Part shown: piece by piece, positions 53,006-62,613 of the stretch | How the letters are laid out: the number at the start of each line of letters is the position of its first letter | Numbering within the stretch: the stretch's first letter is position 1 | DNA from: an uncultured Bacteroides sp. | Lineage (GTDB): Bacteria > Bacteroidota > Bacteroidia > Bacteroidales > Bacteroidaceae | Direction: 5' to 3' | Assembly: GCA_900552645.1 (NCBI GenBank) | Contig: USAN01000004.1 | Location: 1-64,000, forward strand | DNA: 64,000 nt | Program-made: the position numbers and the translations under genes | Notes under the pieces: model-generated | The model's database searches: none | The model's input: the letters and a program-made list of their open reading frames with translations, nothing else | What the model was told of the DNA's origin: nothing

Positions 53006-53734
53006 GTGAAATTAATAATAGATATAGGAAACACAGCGGCTAAAGTGGCCGTTTTTGAAAACAACGAAATTATTAAAGTCTACAATTGTTCTAACACGCA
53101 TCTAGAAGTTCTAGATGAAGTTTGTAATTCATATACTATAGAGAAATGCATAATTTCGTCGGTTATAGATATAAATCAGAAAATAAAAGATCAACTAAAT
53201 GAAATACCATTTGATCATTTCATTCTTAACCATCAGACTGCAATTCCTATTATTAATCAATATCACACTCCAGAAACATTGGGAATGGACAGACTTGCAG
53301 CTGTAATAGCAGCCAACGATATTTTTCCAGAAAAAGATATACTTGTAATTGATGCTGGCACTTGCATAACGTACGACCTAATAGATAGCAAAGGGAATTA
53401 TAAAGGAGGAAACATTTCTCCTGGTGTAGAGATGAGATTCAAGGCTTTAAATCATTTCACAGACAAGTTGCCCCTAATAAATAAGGAAGGCGATACATTA
53501 TTATATGGTATCAATACAGAAACAGCAATAAGAAGCGGAGTAATGACAGGTATAGAGATGGAAATTAAAGGCTATATTTCATTATTAAGGAATAATTATC
53601 CGCGACTTTTGGTTTTTTTAACGGGCGGAAATGAATTTTCTTTTGATACAAACTTAAAAAGTATCATCTTTGCAGATAAATTTTTAGTATTAAAAGGTTT
53701 AAACAGAATATTAAATTATAATGATAAATTATAA
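53006..53734 (+). CDS. coaX: Type III pantothenate kinase
   Basis: A 242-residue CoaX. The phosphate-binding start KLIIDIGNTAAKVAVF, LGMDRLAAVIAAND, VIDAGTCITYDLID and the GGNISPGVEMRFKAL segment define the family. It phosphorylates pantothenate in the first step of coenzyme A synthesis. The start codon is GTG; no in-frame ATG fits the family start. It overlaps the next gene by 14 bp and leads a five-gene envelope operon. Confidence 0.94.
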   Translation: MKLIIDIGNTAAKVAVFENNEIIKVYNCSNTHLEVLDEVCNSYTIEKCIISSVIDINQKIKDQLNEIPFDHFILNHQTAIPIINQYHTPETLGMDRLAAVIAANDIFPEKDILVIDAGTCITYDLIDSKGNYKGGNISPGVEMRFKALNHFTDKLPLINKEGDTLLYGINTETAIRSGVMTGIEMEIKGYISLLRNNYPRLLVFLTGGNEFSFDTNLKSIIFADKFLVLKGLNRILNYNDKL

Positions 53735-54995
53735 AAAGCTGATAAGTGCGTTAACAATACTCACTTTTGCAGGCTCGGTACTTGCCCAGACCAGCACAAA
53801 CTCACCTTATACCCGCTACGGATTTGGTATGTTATCCGATCAGACATTCGGAACAAGTAAAGGTATGGGAACGATAGGTTACGGATTACGCAACAATTCA
53901 CAGATTAACGTCTCCAATCCAGCATCTTATTCAGCTATTGATTCTCTGACATTCCTATTTGATGCTGGTATAACGCTACAAAACACTAATTTCAAAGAGG
54001 GCAGCGTACAGACCAATGCTAAAAATTCAAGCTTCGACTATCTAGCTATGCAATTCCGACTTTTCAGAAATATGGGTATGACAGTAGGTATACTTCCATT
54101 TTCAACCGTAGGATATAACCTGTATAACACTACTCAAATTGATACAGACGAGGATGGTAATGAGATCAATTCACTTAACTCTTATGTAGGAGATGGCGGG
54201 TTAAATCAAATCTTCGTTGGGTTTGGTTATAAAGCATTTAAAGGCCTTTCTGTTGGTGCTAATTTCTCCTATCTGTATGGAGACATTACTCATTCAGTAA
54301 CTACATCCTTTAACACTACTTCTTCATCATCTAGTGTAAGAAAGGATAAGATTTCAGTAAATGATTTCAAGGCAGATTTTGGTTTGCAATATTCATATGA
54401 TATCAGCAAGAAGAACAGAATAAACGTTGGTTTAACGTATTCATTGGGACATGACATGAATAGTACCGGATATAAATATATTCAAAAATACAATAGTTCA
54501 TCCTCACTTCCTCTGACTCAAACTGTTGATACAATAAAGAACGCTTTCAATCTTCCTCATTCATTTGGTGCAGGTTTTACATATATTTATGACAACAAGC
54601 TTACTATTGGAGCAGACTATACACTACAGAAATGGTCGAGTTCTAAGTTTTATAATGAAAAGAACTACTTTTCAAATTTGTCAAAAATAGCAGTAGGTGC
54701 AGAATATATTCCAAACAACTTAAGTCATAACTATCTTAAAAGAGTACGTTATAGAGTTGGTGGTTACTACAGCGAACCATACACTAAAGTTGACGGAAAA
54801 GACGGTGCTAAAGAATATGGTCTTACAGCTGGTTTCGGCTTTCCACTTTTTCAAAGCAAATCTATGCTTAACATCTCTGGACAATATATAAAGATTAGTC
54901 CTAAAGTTAAAGGAATGCTTGAAGAAAATTACCTTAAGATCAATATCGGACTAACATTCAATGAACGTTGGTTCATGAAGTATAAAGTAGACTAA
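53721..54995 (+). CDS. Outer-membrane beta-barrel protein
   Basis: A 424-residue exported protein. The signal peptide ends near VLAQ (about 19-22). NSPYTRYGFGML, a motif common at the start of Bacteroidota barrel proteins, follows, and then alternating beta strands with frequent aromatic girdles. The last strand ends MKYKVD. It resembles FadL/OmpP1-like barrels and may transport a hydrophobic compound. Cotranscribed with coaX and a TPR gene; specific role unknown. Confidence 0.8.
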   Translation: MINYKKLISALTILTFAGSVLAQTSTNSPYTRYGFGMLSDQTFGTSKGMGTIGYGLRNNSQINVSNPASYSAIDSLTFLFDAGITLQNTNFKEGSVQTNAKNSSFDYLAMQFRLFRNMGMTVGILPFSTVGYNLYNTTQIDTDEDGNEINSLNSYVGDGGLNQIFVGFGYKAFKGLSVGANFSYLYGDITHSVTTSFNTTSSSSSVRKDKISVNDFKADFGLQYSYDISKKNRINVGLTYSLGHDMNSTGYKYIQKYNSSSSLPLTQTVDTIKNAFNLPHSFGAGFTYIYDNKLTIGADYTLQKWSSSKFYNEKNYFSNLSKIAVGAEYIPNNLSHNYLKRVRYRVGGYYSEPYTKVDGKDGAKEYGLTAGFGFPLFQSKSMLNISGQYIKISPKVKGMLEENYLKINIGLTFNERWFMKYKVD

Positions 54996-55025
54996 AAAAG
55001 AAATAAACAACTAAATTTACATACA

Positions 55026-56381
55026 ATGAGAATTAAAATGATAGCTCCACTGTTCATTCTATTTATGAGTGCTACAGCTTCCTTTGGCCAAAAAGGTGTG
55101 GATGATGGGTCAAAATTCGGGCATGGCGAAGACAGCCTTAGATGTCTGAAGAACATCAGTATTTATACTGAATATGTAAAAACTAATAACTTTAAAGATG
55201 CTTACACTCCTTGGAAGAGCGTTTTTAATGAGGCTCCAGTTGCACAGGTTGGTACTTACACTAACGGTGCAAAAATCTTGCGTTGGTTCATAGCTAATGA
55301 AAAAGATGCTACAAAGCAAAAAGGCTATTTCGATGAACTTATGAAAGTTTACGACCAAAGGCTTAAATATCTAGATGTATTGAACGGATATGTAAGAACT
55401 CCAGTTACAAAAGGTTCTATCCTGGGAATAAAAGCTCATGATTACTACACAATGGGTAATCCTGACAATAACGTGGCGTATGCAATGTTCAAGGAATCTA
55501 TTGATGAAGAAAAAGAGAATTCAGATTATTATGTATTGCAAGAATTCATGGAATCTGCTTCTAAAAAATTAAAAGCAGATCCTAACTACAAAGAACAGTT
55601 TATCCAGGATTACCTTACTACTTCGGGATATGCTGATGCAGCATATAAAGCAGCAACAAAAGAAAGCACAAAGAAGAATCTTAAGATTGCTAAAGACAAT
55701 GTAGATGCATTCTTCATAAATAGTGGCGCTGCAAGTTGTGATAATCTTCAGGCAATTTATGGTCCTAAAGTAGCACAGAATAAGACTAACCTTGATTATC
55801 TAAAACAAGTTATTTCTGTAATGGAAATGCTTGGATGTACCGAACAAGAAGCTTATTTTGCAGCTTCTGAAGCAGCTCATGCAATTGAGCCAACTGCAGC
55901 AACTGCAGTAGGTTGTGGATACATGTATTACAAGAAAGGTGATTTCGACAAATGTATAAGCTACTTTGATCAAGCTATCGATCTTGAAAAAGATCAAGTA
56001 AAGAAGTCCGATTACGCATACAAAACAGCTGCTATTCTTTTCAGCAAGAAACAGTTGAGCCGTGCTAAGCAATATGCATTGAAATCAATTTCATTAAACG
56101 GCAACAATGGTAATCCTTATATCCTATTAGCTCAGATGTATGCATCAAGTCCAAACTGGAGTGATGAAGCAGCTTTGAATAAATGTACTTATTTTGCTGT
56201 AATCGACAAATTACAGAAAGCTAAGAGCGTTGATTCAAGTGTAGCAGAAAAAGCAAATGAATTGATTAGAACTTATGCAGGACACACTCCTAAAGATTCT
56301 GATTTATTCTTCATCGGTCTTAAAAAAGGTGATTCAGTTCATATTGGCGGATGGATTGGTGAAACAACAGTTATAAGATAA
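55026..56381 (+). CDS. Periplasmic TPR protein
   Basis: A 451-residue secreted protein with a signal peptide ending near SFGQ (18-21). The rest is helical with tetratricopeptide repeats, clearest at about 295-370 (AVGCGYMYYKKGDFDKCISY, then DYAYKTAAILFSKKQLSRAK). It probably scaffolds envelope proteins. It lies between the barrel gene and lptC (2-bp gap), so an outer-membrane biogenesis link is likely but unproven. Confidence 0.82.
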   Translation: MRIKMIAPLFILFMSATASFGQKGVDDGSKFGHGEDSLRCLKNISIYTEYVKTNNFKDAYTPWKSVFNEAPVAQVGTYTNGAKILRWFIANEKDATKQKGYFDELMKVYDQRLKYLDVLNGYVRTPVTKGSILGIKAHDYYTMGNPDNNVAYAMFKESIDEEKENSDYYVLQEFMESASKKLKADPNYKEQFIQDYLTTSGYADAAYKAATKESTKKNLKIAKDNVDAFFINSGAASCDNLQAIYGPKVAQNKTNLDYLKQVISVMEMLGCTEQEAYFAASEAAHAIEPTAATAVGCGYMYYKKGDFDKCISYFDQAIDLEKDQVKKSDYAYKTAAILFSKKQLSRAKQYALKSISLNGNNGNPYILLAQMYASSPNWSDEAALNKCTYFAVIDKLQKAKSVDSSVAEKANELIRTYAGHTPKDSDLFFIGLKKGDSVHIGGWIGETTVIR

Positions 56382-56383
56382 TC

Positions 56384-57013
56384 ATGTCATTTAATAATAG
56401 ATATAAACTATCTTACAAAAACAACATAAGCATAACAGTCATTTTCGCAATGACTGTTATGCTCGTTTTATTACAATCTTGTTCTGAGAAAAACAAGAAT
56501 TTAGCAAAGGCTATATCGGAGAGAGATTCTCTTCCATCACTCCATACTACAGGAGTTACTACTCTTATTTCAGATTCTGGAATAACAAGATATAAGATAA
56601 TTACCGAGGACTGGAAAATATTTGACAAAAAAAATCCTTCATATTGGTCATTTGAAAAAGGAGTATATCTAGAAAAATTTGATTCCCTTTTCCATATTGA
56701 CGCTAGTATAAAGGCCGACACAGCATATTATTTCGAGAAGAATAAACTTTGGGAACTACGTGGTAATGTACATATACGTAATCAGCAAGGCGACCAATTT
56801 GACACGTCCTTATTATATTGGGATGAAAGACTTCAGAAAATTTATTCTAATAAACCCATACGCATTGAACAACCCGATAAAAGTATTATAAATGGACTTT
56901 ACGGATTTGAATCAAATCAACAACTGACGGAATATAAAATATTTAATAGTACAGGTATATTTACTGTAAAGGATACTCCACCAGATTCAACAAGTAGAGA
57001 TAGTATAAAGTAG
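56384..57013 (+). CDS. lptC: LPS export protein LptC
   Basis: A 209-residue protein with an N-terminal hydrophobic segment (about 14-31) that ends LLQSC, so it may be a lipoprotein in this group. The LptC domain follows: ISERDSLPSLHTTGVTTLIS, IFDKKNPSYWSFEKGVYLE and LRGNVHIRNQQGD. It hands lipopolysaccharide from the inner-membrane LptBFG exporter to the periplasmic bridge. It sits 2 bp after the TPR gene and 5 bp before the CNNM gene. Confidence 0.86.
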   Translation: MSFNNRYKLSYKNNISITVIFAMTVMLVLLQSCSEKNKNLAKAISERDSLPSLHTTGVTTLISDSGITRYKIITEDWKIFDKKNPSYWSFEKGVYLEKFDSLFHIDASIKADTAYYFEKNKLWELRGNVHIRNQQGDQFDTSLLYWDERLQKIYSNKPIRIEQPDKSIINGLYGFESNQQLTEYKIFNSTGIFTVKDTPPDSTSRDSIK

Positions 57014-57018
57014 AGATA

Positions 57019-58278
57019 ATGGATTTAATATTACAAATACTTATATCCATAGGCTTCTCGGCCTATTTTTCAGGAATGGAGATAGCTTTCGTTTCATCGA
57101 ACAAATTAAGGTTCGAGATGGAAAAGAACAATTCTACATTAACATCTCATATACTTTCTGTTTTCTACAAGAACCCCGACAATTTCATTTCTACAATGCT
57201 TGTAGGCAACAACATTGCATTGGTAGTATATGGTATTCTAATGGCACAACTCATAGGATATCATCTTCTATCAGGAATTATAGACAACCAACTATTATTG
57301 GTACTTATACAAACGATTATTTCTACTCTCATAATACTTGTTACAGGTGAATTCTTACCAAAAACCATATTCAAGATTAATCCTAACTTTACTCTCAAGA
57401 TATTTGCAATACCTACTATCTTATGCTATATATTACTCTATCCAATAAGTAAATTTGCCTCTGGTATATCTAACCTTTTATTAAAGATTTTGGGTACTAA
57501 AATAAATAAAGATGCAACTTCTAAAGCTTTCACGAAGATAGATCTGGATTACTTTATACAAAGTAGCATAAGCGATACAAACAAGAATGATACACTTAAT
57601 TCTGAAATCAAAATATTTCAAAATGCACTCGACTTTTCAAGCATCAAGATACGAGACTGCATGATTCCGCGTACCGAAATAATAGCACTTTCCGAAGAAG
57701 CTACTCTTGAAGAACTTAAAGAAAAGTTCATAGAAAGCGGCATAAGTAAGATTATAATATATAAAGATAATATAGACAATATAATAGGATATCTACACTC
57801 TTCCGAACTATTTCATATAGAAAATAATTGGAAAGACTGCGTACGCGAGCTCCCCATCGTACCCGAAACTATGGCTGCAAACAAACTTATGCAGATATTC
57901 ATGCAGCAAAAAAAGTCAATTGCAATAGTTGTAGATGAATTCGGAGGTACATCGGGTATAGTTACCCTTGAAGATCTTGTAGAAGAAATATTTGGTGACA
58001 TAGAAGATGAGCACGACAACAACTCTAATATTGCAAAGCAAATAAATGAAAATGAATACATTCTATCTGGACGTTCAGAAATAGAAAGTATAAACGAAAA
58101 ATTTTCATTATCGTTGCCCGAGAGTGAAGATTATCAGACTATTGGAGGATTAATTCTAAACCAATACCAAAGCTTTCCTAAACCCCATGAAATCATATCA
58201 TTTGATAAATATCAGTTCAAGATAATAAAGGTAACATCAACTAAAATTGAATTGGTAAAACTTAAAGTTCTTGATTAG
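57019..58278 (+). CDS. CNNM/CorC-family (hemolysin-like) membrane protein
   Basis: A 419-residue protein. The N-terminal DUF21/CNNM membrane domain has about four helices and FSGMEIAFVSSNKLR. A paired CBS region follows (RDCMIPRTEIIALSEEA, then AIVVDEFGGTSGIVTLEDLV), and the C-terminal CorC_HlyC domain contains DYQTIGGLIL. Homologues export magnesium or other divalent cations. It ends the coaX-lptC operon, followed by a separate leader for the foldase gene. Confidence 0.92.
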   Translation: MDLILQILISIGFSAYFSGMEIAFVSSNKLRFEMEKNNSTLTSHILSVFYKNPDNFISTMLVGNNIALVVYGILMAQLIGYHLLSGIIDNQLLLVLIQTIISTLIILVTGEFLPKTIFKINPNFTLKIFAIPTILCYILLYPISKFASGISNLLLKILGTKINKDATSKAFTKIDLDYFIQSSISDTNKNDTLNSEIKIFQNALDFSSIKIRDCMIPRTEIIALSEEATLEELKEKFIESGISKIIIYKDNIDNIIGYLHSSELFHIENNWKDCVRELPIVPETMAANKLMQIFMQQKKSIAIVVDEFGGTSGIVTLEDLVEEIFGDIEDEHDNNSNIAKQINENEYILSGRSEIESINEKFSLSLPESEDYQTIGGLILNQYQSFPKPHEIISFDKYQFKIIKVTSTKIELVKLKVLD

Positions 58279-58321
58279 TTGATTTTTTTTTAAATAAAGT
58301 AGTATATAAAAGCTTTTTTTG

Positions 58322-58329
58322 TATCTTCG
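58322..58329 (+). promoter_or_regulatory. Possible -7 element of foldase gene
   Basis: TATCTTCG differs from TAnnTTTG by one base and would give a leader of about 45 bases; no -33 match. Confidence 0.35.
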
Positions 58330-58379
58330 TGCACTAAAATCTACAGACATAGAAAAACAATAAATAAAATAGTATCATA

Positions 58380-60509
58380 ATGGCAACATTACAAACAATT
58401 AGAAGCAAAGGACCTTTATTGGTCATTGTAATTGGTTTAGCCCTTTTTGCATTTATTGCAGGTGATGCATGGAAAATCCTACAACCACATCAGGGCAAAC
58501 AAGAAGTAGGAGAAGTAAACGGAGAATCGCTATCAGCACAAGATTATCAGAAAATGGTTGACGAATATTCTGAAGTTATAAAGATGACTCAGGGTGTAAA
58601 CTCATTGAATGATGATCAGTTGACACAAATCAAAGATCAAGTATGGCAGTCTTATGTTAATAACCAACTTATAGCAGAAGAAGCAGACAAACTAGGATTA
58701 AAAGTTAGCAAAGCCGAAATTCAAGCAGTAATTGAACAAGGTACAAATCCTTTATTGATGCAAACTCCATTCAGAAACCCTCAAACAGGTGCATTCGACA
58801 AGGACATGTTGAAAAAGTTCTTATTAGACTATGCAAATCTTGATTCAAGTAAAATGCCTGCACAGTATGTTGAATACTATCAGAAAATGGGTGCTTTTTG
58901 GAAGTTCATTGAAAAAACTTTAGCTCAATCATTATTAGCTCAGAAATATCAAAGCTTATTAAATAGCTCATTGATTTCAAATCCTATTCAGGCTGAAGAT
59001 GTTTTCAACTCACGTACACAGCAAACTGATGTTCTTTTGGCTGCAGTTCCTTATTCTTCAATAAGCGATTCTACAATCGCTGTTTCTAAAGATGAAATCA
59101 AGTCACGTTATAATGAAAAGAAAGAAATGTACAAGCAGTTGGTTGAGACTCGTAACATTAAATATGTAGACGTACTTATCTCTCCATCAGAGCAGGATCG
59201 CAAAGATGTACTTACTGAAGTAACAGATTATGCTGCTCAGTTAAATACAACACCAGACATGGCTACATTTATACGTACAACTGGTTCTGTTGTTCCTTTC
59301 TCTCCTATTGCAATCAACAAGAGCGCATTACCTAGTGACATTGCTGCAAGATTGGATTCAACAAGTATCAATGAGGTTTACGGTCCTTTTTACAATCAGA
59401 CTGACGATTCTTACAATGCATTCAAAATCATTGCAAAAGAGACATTGCCTGATTCTGTTCAATTCCGTCAAATCCAGGTATATGCTGATAATGAAGCTAA
59501 GACGTCGCAATTGGCTGACAGTATAATGACTGCTCTTAAAACGAACGGTAATTTTCAGGAAATTGCTAAGAAATATGGTCAGACAGGAGAATCTTCATGG
59601 TTAACTTCTAAAAGCTATGAAGGTGCAAATATCGATGCTGAGAATGCTAAATTCATTGCTGCTTTACTTAAAGGCAACAACAACGAATATAGTAATATCA
59701 AAATTGGTCAGGCTAATGTAATTCTTCAGGTACTTAACAAAAAAGCATTCCAACCTAAATATGAAGTTGCAGTAGTAAAACGTCCAGTAGAATTCAGCAA
59801 AGACACTTACAACAAGGCTTATAATGAATTTAGTCAGTTTGTAGCTCAGAATACTACTATCGAAAAAATAAAGAATAATGCAGAGGAAAACGGTTACAGA
59901 TTATTGGAACGTAATGATTTAACTAGCGCCGAACATTATGTGGGTGGTGTAAAGAATACAAAAGAAGCTATGAAGTGGATATTCTCGGCTAAAGCAGGTG
60001 CTGTTTCTCCTCTTTATGAATGTGGCGAAAACGATCATTTAATGGTTGTTGCTCTTGATAGAATAAATCCAGAAGGTTATCGCGATGTAACTCTTGTTTC
60101 TGATATGATAAAAGCTGAAATAATAAAAGATAAGAAAGCAGAAAAAATCATGAAAGAAATGACCGGATTGAACTTTGATAAAGTAAAAGCTCTTCCTAAT
60201 GCAGTAAGCGATTCTATCAAGCACATTACTTTTGCAGCTCCAGCATATGTAGGCATAACTCGTGCAAGCGAACCAGTTCTTGGAGCTTACGCAAGCAAAA
60301 CTGCTGTAAATAAAACAACTGCTCCTATAAAAGGTAATGCAGGTGTATACGTTCTTGAAGTATACAACAAAGAAAATAGTGCAGAGAAGTTTGACAAGAA
60401 AACAGAAGAGTCAACTATTTCCAACATGACTCAACGTTATGCAAGCAACTTCATAAATGATTTATATAAGAAAGCAAAGGTTAAAGATAACCGCTACTTA
60501 TATTTCTAA
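58380..60509 (+). CDS. PpiD/SurA-like peptidyl-prolyl isomerase
   Basis: A 709-residue periplasmic foldase anchored by one N-terminal helix (about 13-31, LLVIVIGLALFAFIAGDAW). The chaperone-like SurA_N region follows (EVGEVNGESLSAQDYQKMV, then NQLIAEEADKLGL). Parvulin-like domains lie at about 345-450 and 500-590 (SVQFRQIQVYAD, then PLYECGENDHLMVVAL). The first is diverged, so isomerase activity is uncertain. It should assist folding of exported proteins at the inner membrane. Confidence 0.87.
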   Translation: MATLQTIRSKGPLLVIVIGLALFAFIAGDAWKILQPHQGKQEVGEVNGESLSAQDYQKMVDEYSEVIKMTQGVNSLNDDQLTQIKDQVWQSYVNNQLIAEEADKLGLKVSKAEIQAVIEQGTNPLLMQTPFRNPQTGAFDKDMLKKFLLDYANLDSSKMPAQYVEYYQKMGAFWKFIEKTLAQSLLAQKYQSLLNSSLISNPIQAEDVFNSRTQQTDVLLAAVPYSSISDSTIAVSKDEIKSRYNEKKEMYKQLVETRNIKYVDVLISPSEQDRKDVLTEVTDYAAQLNTTPDMATFIRTTGSVVPFSPIAINKSALPSDIAARLDSTSINEVYGPFYNQTDDSYNAFKIIAKETLPDSVQFRQIQVYADNEAKTSQLADSIMTALKTNGNFQEIAKKYGQTGESSWLTSKSYEGANIDAENAKFIAALLKGNNNEYSNIKIGQANVILQVLNKKAFQPKYEVAVVKRPVEFSKDTYNKAYNEFSQFVAQNTTIEKIKNNAEENGYRLLERNDLTSAEHYVGGVKNTKEAMKWIFSAKAGAVSPLYECGENDHLMVVALDRINPEGYRDVTLVSDMIKAEIIKDKKAEKIMKEMTGLNFDKVKALPNAVSDSIKHITFAAPAYVGITRASEPVLGAYASKTAVNKTTAPIKGNAGVYVLEVYNKENSAEKFDKKTEESTISNMTQRYASNFINDLYKKAKVKDNRYLYF

Positions 60510-60550
60510 TTATTATAAGGATATATTGAGCTAAAAAATAGCCAATCAGA

Positions 60551-60581
60551 AAGAGGATATGTAAATACTACATATCCTCTT
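60551..60581 (+). terminator. Terminator of foldase gene
   Basis: Perfect 13-bp arms AAGAGGATATGTA/TACATATCCTCTT are followed by a long T-run, 41 bp after the stop codon. The rest of the 312-bp gap to 60821 is AT-rich and without recognisable features. Confidence 0.92.
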
Positions 60582-60821
60582 TTTTTATTTGTATAACTTC
60601 ATAAAAGAAGACTTTAATTATATTTCAACAATATATTTCTGCACATTATAATTTAAACAGAAAAACTCCTCAGCTTACTATAAAACCATGTTATAAAACA
60701 CTATATTTCACTTATTTATCTATTTTCTTTAATACTCCCTTAAATATGTATAAAATAGATAACTTCTCTTAATCTAACAGCCTCTCATAATTGTTATATA
60801 TAGAACAAAAAAAACACTCGT

Positions 60822-61262
60822 ATGTTTAAATTATTAATTACAACCTTAATCATGATGGGACTCACATTCGTAATAGGTTTCATCGTTGCAGCCATTATAA
60901 AATGGATTGCATATATAGCAGATACTATGAATTTCTACAGTTCGCACAGAAAAGAATTAGAGCGACTAAAGAAAATAAAGAGAATGCGCAATAAACTGGT
61001 AGCCTTTCTTTGTAATAATGATTTAAACAACAAAACGTTTGTTGATATCAACGATAAGCGAGATGATTGGAAAAGAGGAGTAAATCACGATTTGCTAAAT
61101 TTCAGACAGGTAGGTTATTATCACGGAGTAAGCCATGGAGAGTCAAAACTTGATCTTTTAGATTATTACTATCCTGATACCAAATTACTGTATCTTAATA
61201 AACAGTCCGAATTAAACAAGAAGCAAAAAAGGGCAACGAAAAACTTAAATTTAAAGAAATAA
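60822..61262 (+). CDS. Small membrane protein next to decarboxylase beta subunit
   Basis: A 146-residue protein with one long N-terminal hydrophobic helix (about 3-31) and a basic soluble part (RKELERLKKIKRMRNKLV). Gamma (OadG-like) subunits of sodium-pumping decarboxylases have a similar layout and are small anchors. It ends one base before the beta subunit gene, so the two are coupled. I do not see the OadG sequence pattern clearly; the assignment is positional. Confidence 0.6.
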   Translation: MFKLLITTLIMMGLTFVIGFIVAAIIKWIAYIADTMNFYSSHRKELERLKKIKRMRNKLVAFLCNNDLNNKTFVDINDKRDDWKRGVNHDLLNFRQVGYYHGVSHGESKLDLLDYYYPDTKLLYLNKQSELNKKQKRATKNLNLKK

Positions 61263-61263
61263 A

Positions 61264-62478
61264 ATGGAGAGTATTGATTTCGGAACATTGTTTCAAGGTT
61301 TTGGAACAATGATGGAGAGTGGTTGTCTACTGGCAAGCGCACGAGTTTTCTTAATATTCCTAGGATTCCTATTGGTATATTTAGGGTGGAAAGGTGTTTT
61401 GGAGCCAATGGTTATGATACCTATGGGATTGGGTATGACGGCTATAAATTGCAGTACATTGTTCATGCCAGGCGGACAACTCGGAAACCTATTTCTAGAC
61501 CCAATGATTTCAAAACCAGATGAGCTCATGGATATAATGCAGATCGATTTTCTACAACCAATATACACTCTTACATTCAGCAATGGATTGATAGCGTGTC
61601 TTGTATTCATGGGCATAGGCACGTTACTTGATGTAGGATTTCTTCTCCAAAAGCCTTTTGCAAGTCTATTTGTAGCTTTATGCGGAGAACTTGGTACATT
61701 CCTCACTTTACCTATAGCATACAGCATGGGACTCAATCCTGGCGAAAGTGCATCAATAGCAATGGTAGGAGGAGCAGACGGTCCAATGGTATTATTTACC
61801 TCACTTATAATGGCAAAACATCTATTCGTTCCAATTACAGTTGTGGCCTATCTCTATCTAGGACTTACATACGGAGGATATCCATATCTTGTAAAGCTTC
61901 TTATTCCAAAGAAGTTGAGAGCTATAAAAATGACAAACAAGAAGCCTGTAAAGAATTACGATCCTAAAGTAAAGTTAGCCTTTGCGACAGTTCTATGTGC
62001 TGTATTATGCTTCCTTTTTCCAGTAGCCTCACCATTATTCTTTTCTCTTTTCATTGGAGTAGCAGTTCGTGAATCGGGTATGAAACATATCAATGACTTC
62101 GTAAGCGGGCCATTACTTTATGGATCTACGTTCATGCTAGGCTTACTTCTCGGAGTTTTATGCGATGCCAAACTTCTACTTGATCCCAAAGTGCTTATTC
62201 TTCTTGTACTTGGTATAATAGCACTTCTACTTTCGGGTATTGGTGGCATTATAGGAGGTTATCTTATGTATTTCATAAAGAAAGGAAATTACAACCCTGT
62301 AATAGGTATTGCTGCAGTAAGTTGCGTACCAACTACAGCCAAGGTAGCTCAGAAAATAGTAAGCAAGGCAAATCCTGACTCATTTATATTAGGGGATGCA
62401 TTGGGAGCAAATATATCAGGTGTAATAACGTCGGCTATTATTACAGGTATATATATAACAATACTACCTCTATTATAA
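61264..62478 (+). CDS. Sodium-translocating decarboxylase beta subunit
   Basis: A 404-residue polytopic membrane protein of the OadB/MmdB/GcdB family. It shows SNGLIACLVFMGIGTLLDVGF, GELGTFLTLPIAYSMGL, ESASIAMVGGADGPMVLFTS and a C-terminal AAVSCVPTTAKVAQKI with FILGDALGANISGVI. It couples decarboxylation of a biotin-bound carboxyl group to sodium export. No carboxyltransferase (alpha) or biotin-carrier gene is within the window, so those must lie elsewhere. Confidence 0.92.
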   Translation: MESIDFGTLFQGFGTMMESGCLLASARVFLIFLGFLLVYLGWKGVLEPMVMIPMGLGMTAINCSTLFMPGGQLGNLFLDPMISKPDELMDIMQIDFLQPIYTLTFSNGLIACLVFMGIGTLLDVGFLLQKPFASLFVALCGELGTFLTLPIAYSMGLNPGESASIAMVGGADGPMVLFTSLIMAKHLFVPITVVAYLYLGLTYGGYPYLVKLLIPKKLRAIKMTNKKPVKNYDPKVKLAFATVLCAVLCFLFPVASPLFFSLFIGVAVRESGMKHINDFVSGPLLYGSTFMLGLLLGVLCDAKLLLDPKVLILLVLGIIALLLSGIGGIIGGYLMYFIKKGNYNPVIGIAAVSCVPTTAKVAQKIVSKANPDSFILGDALGANISGVITSAIITGIYITILPLL

Positions 62479-62545
62479 AAATACAAGAATATATATTACT
62501 ATAAGTAAATAATATTAATAAGCAATATATACCACTAGTAACAAA

Positions 62546-62574
62546 AAATCTCGTTATAATTTATAACGAGATTT
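62546..62574. terminator. Bidirectional terminator
   Basis: Perfect 14-bp arms AAATCTCGTTATAA/TTATAACGAGATTT lie between the convergent decarboxylase and ilvC genes, with A- and T-rich flanks. Confidence 0.85.
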
Positions 62575-62613
62575 ATATTTTAGATATCGGGATATATCCC
62601 AATCACACCATAA

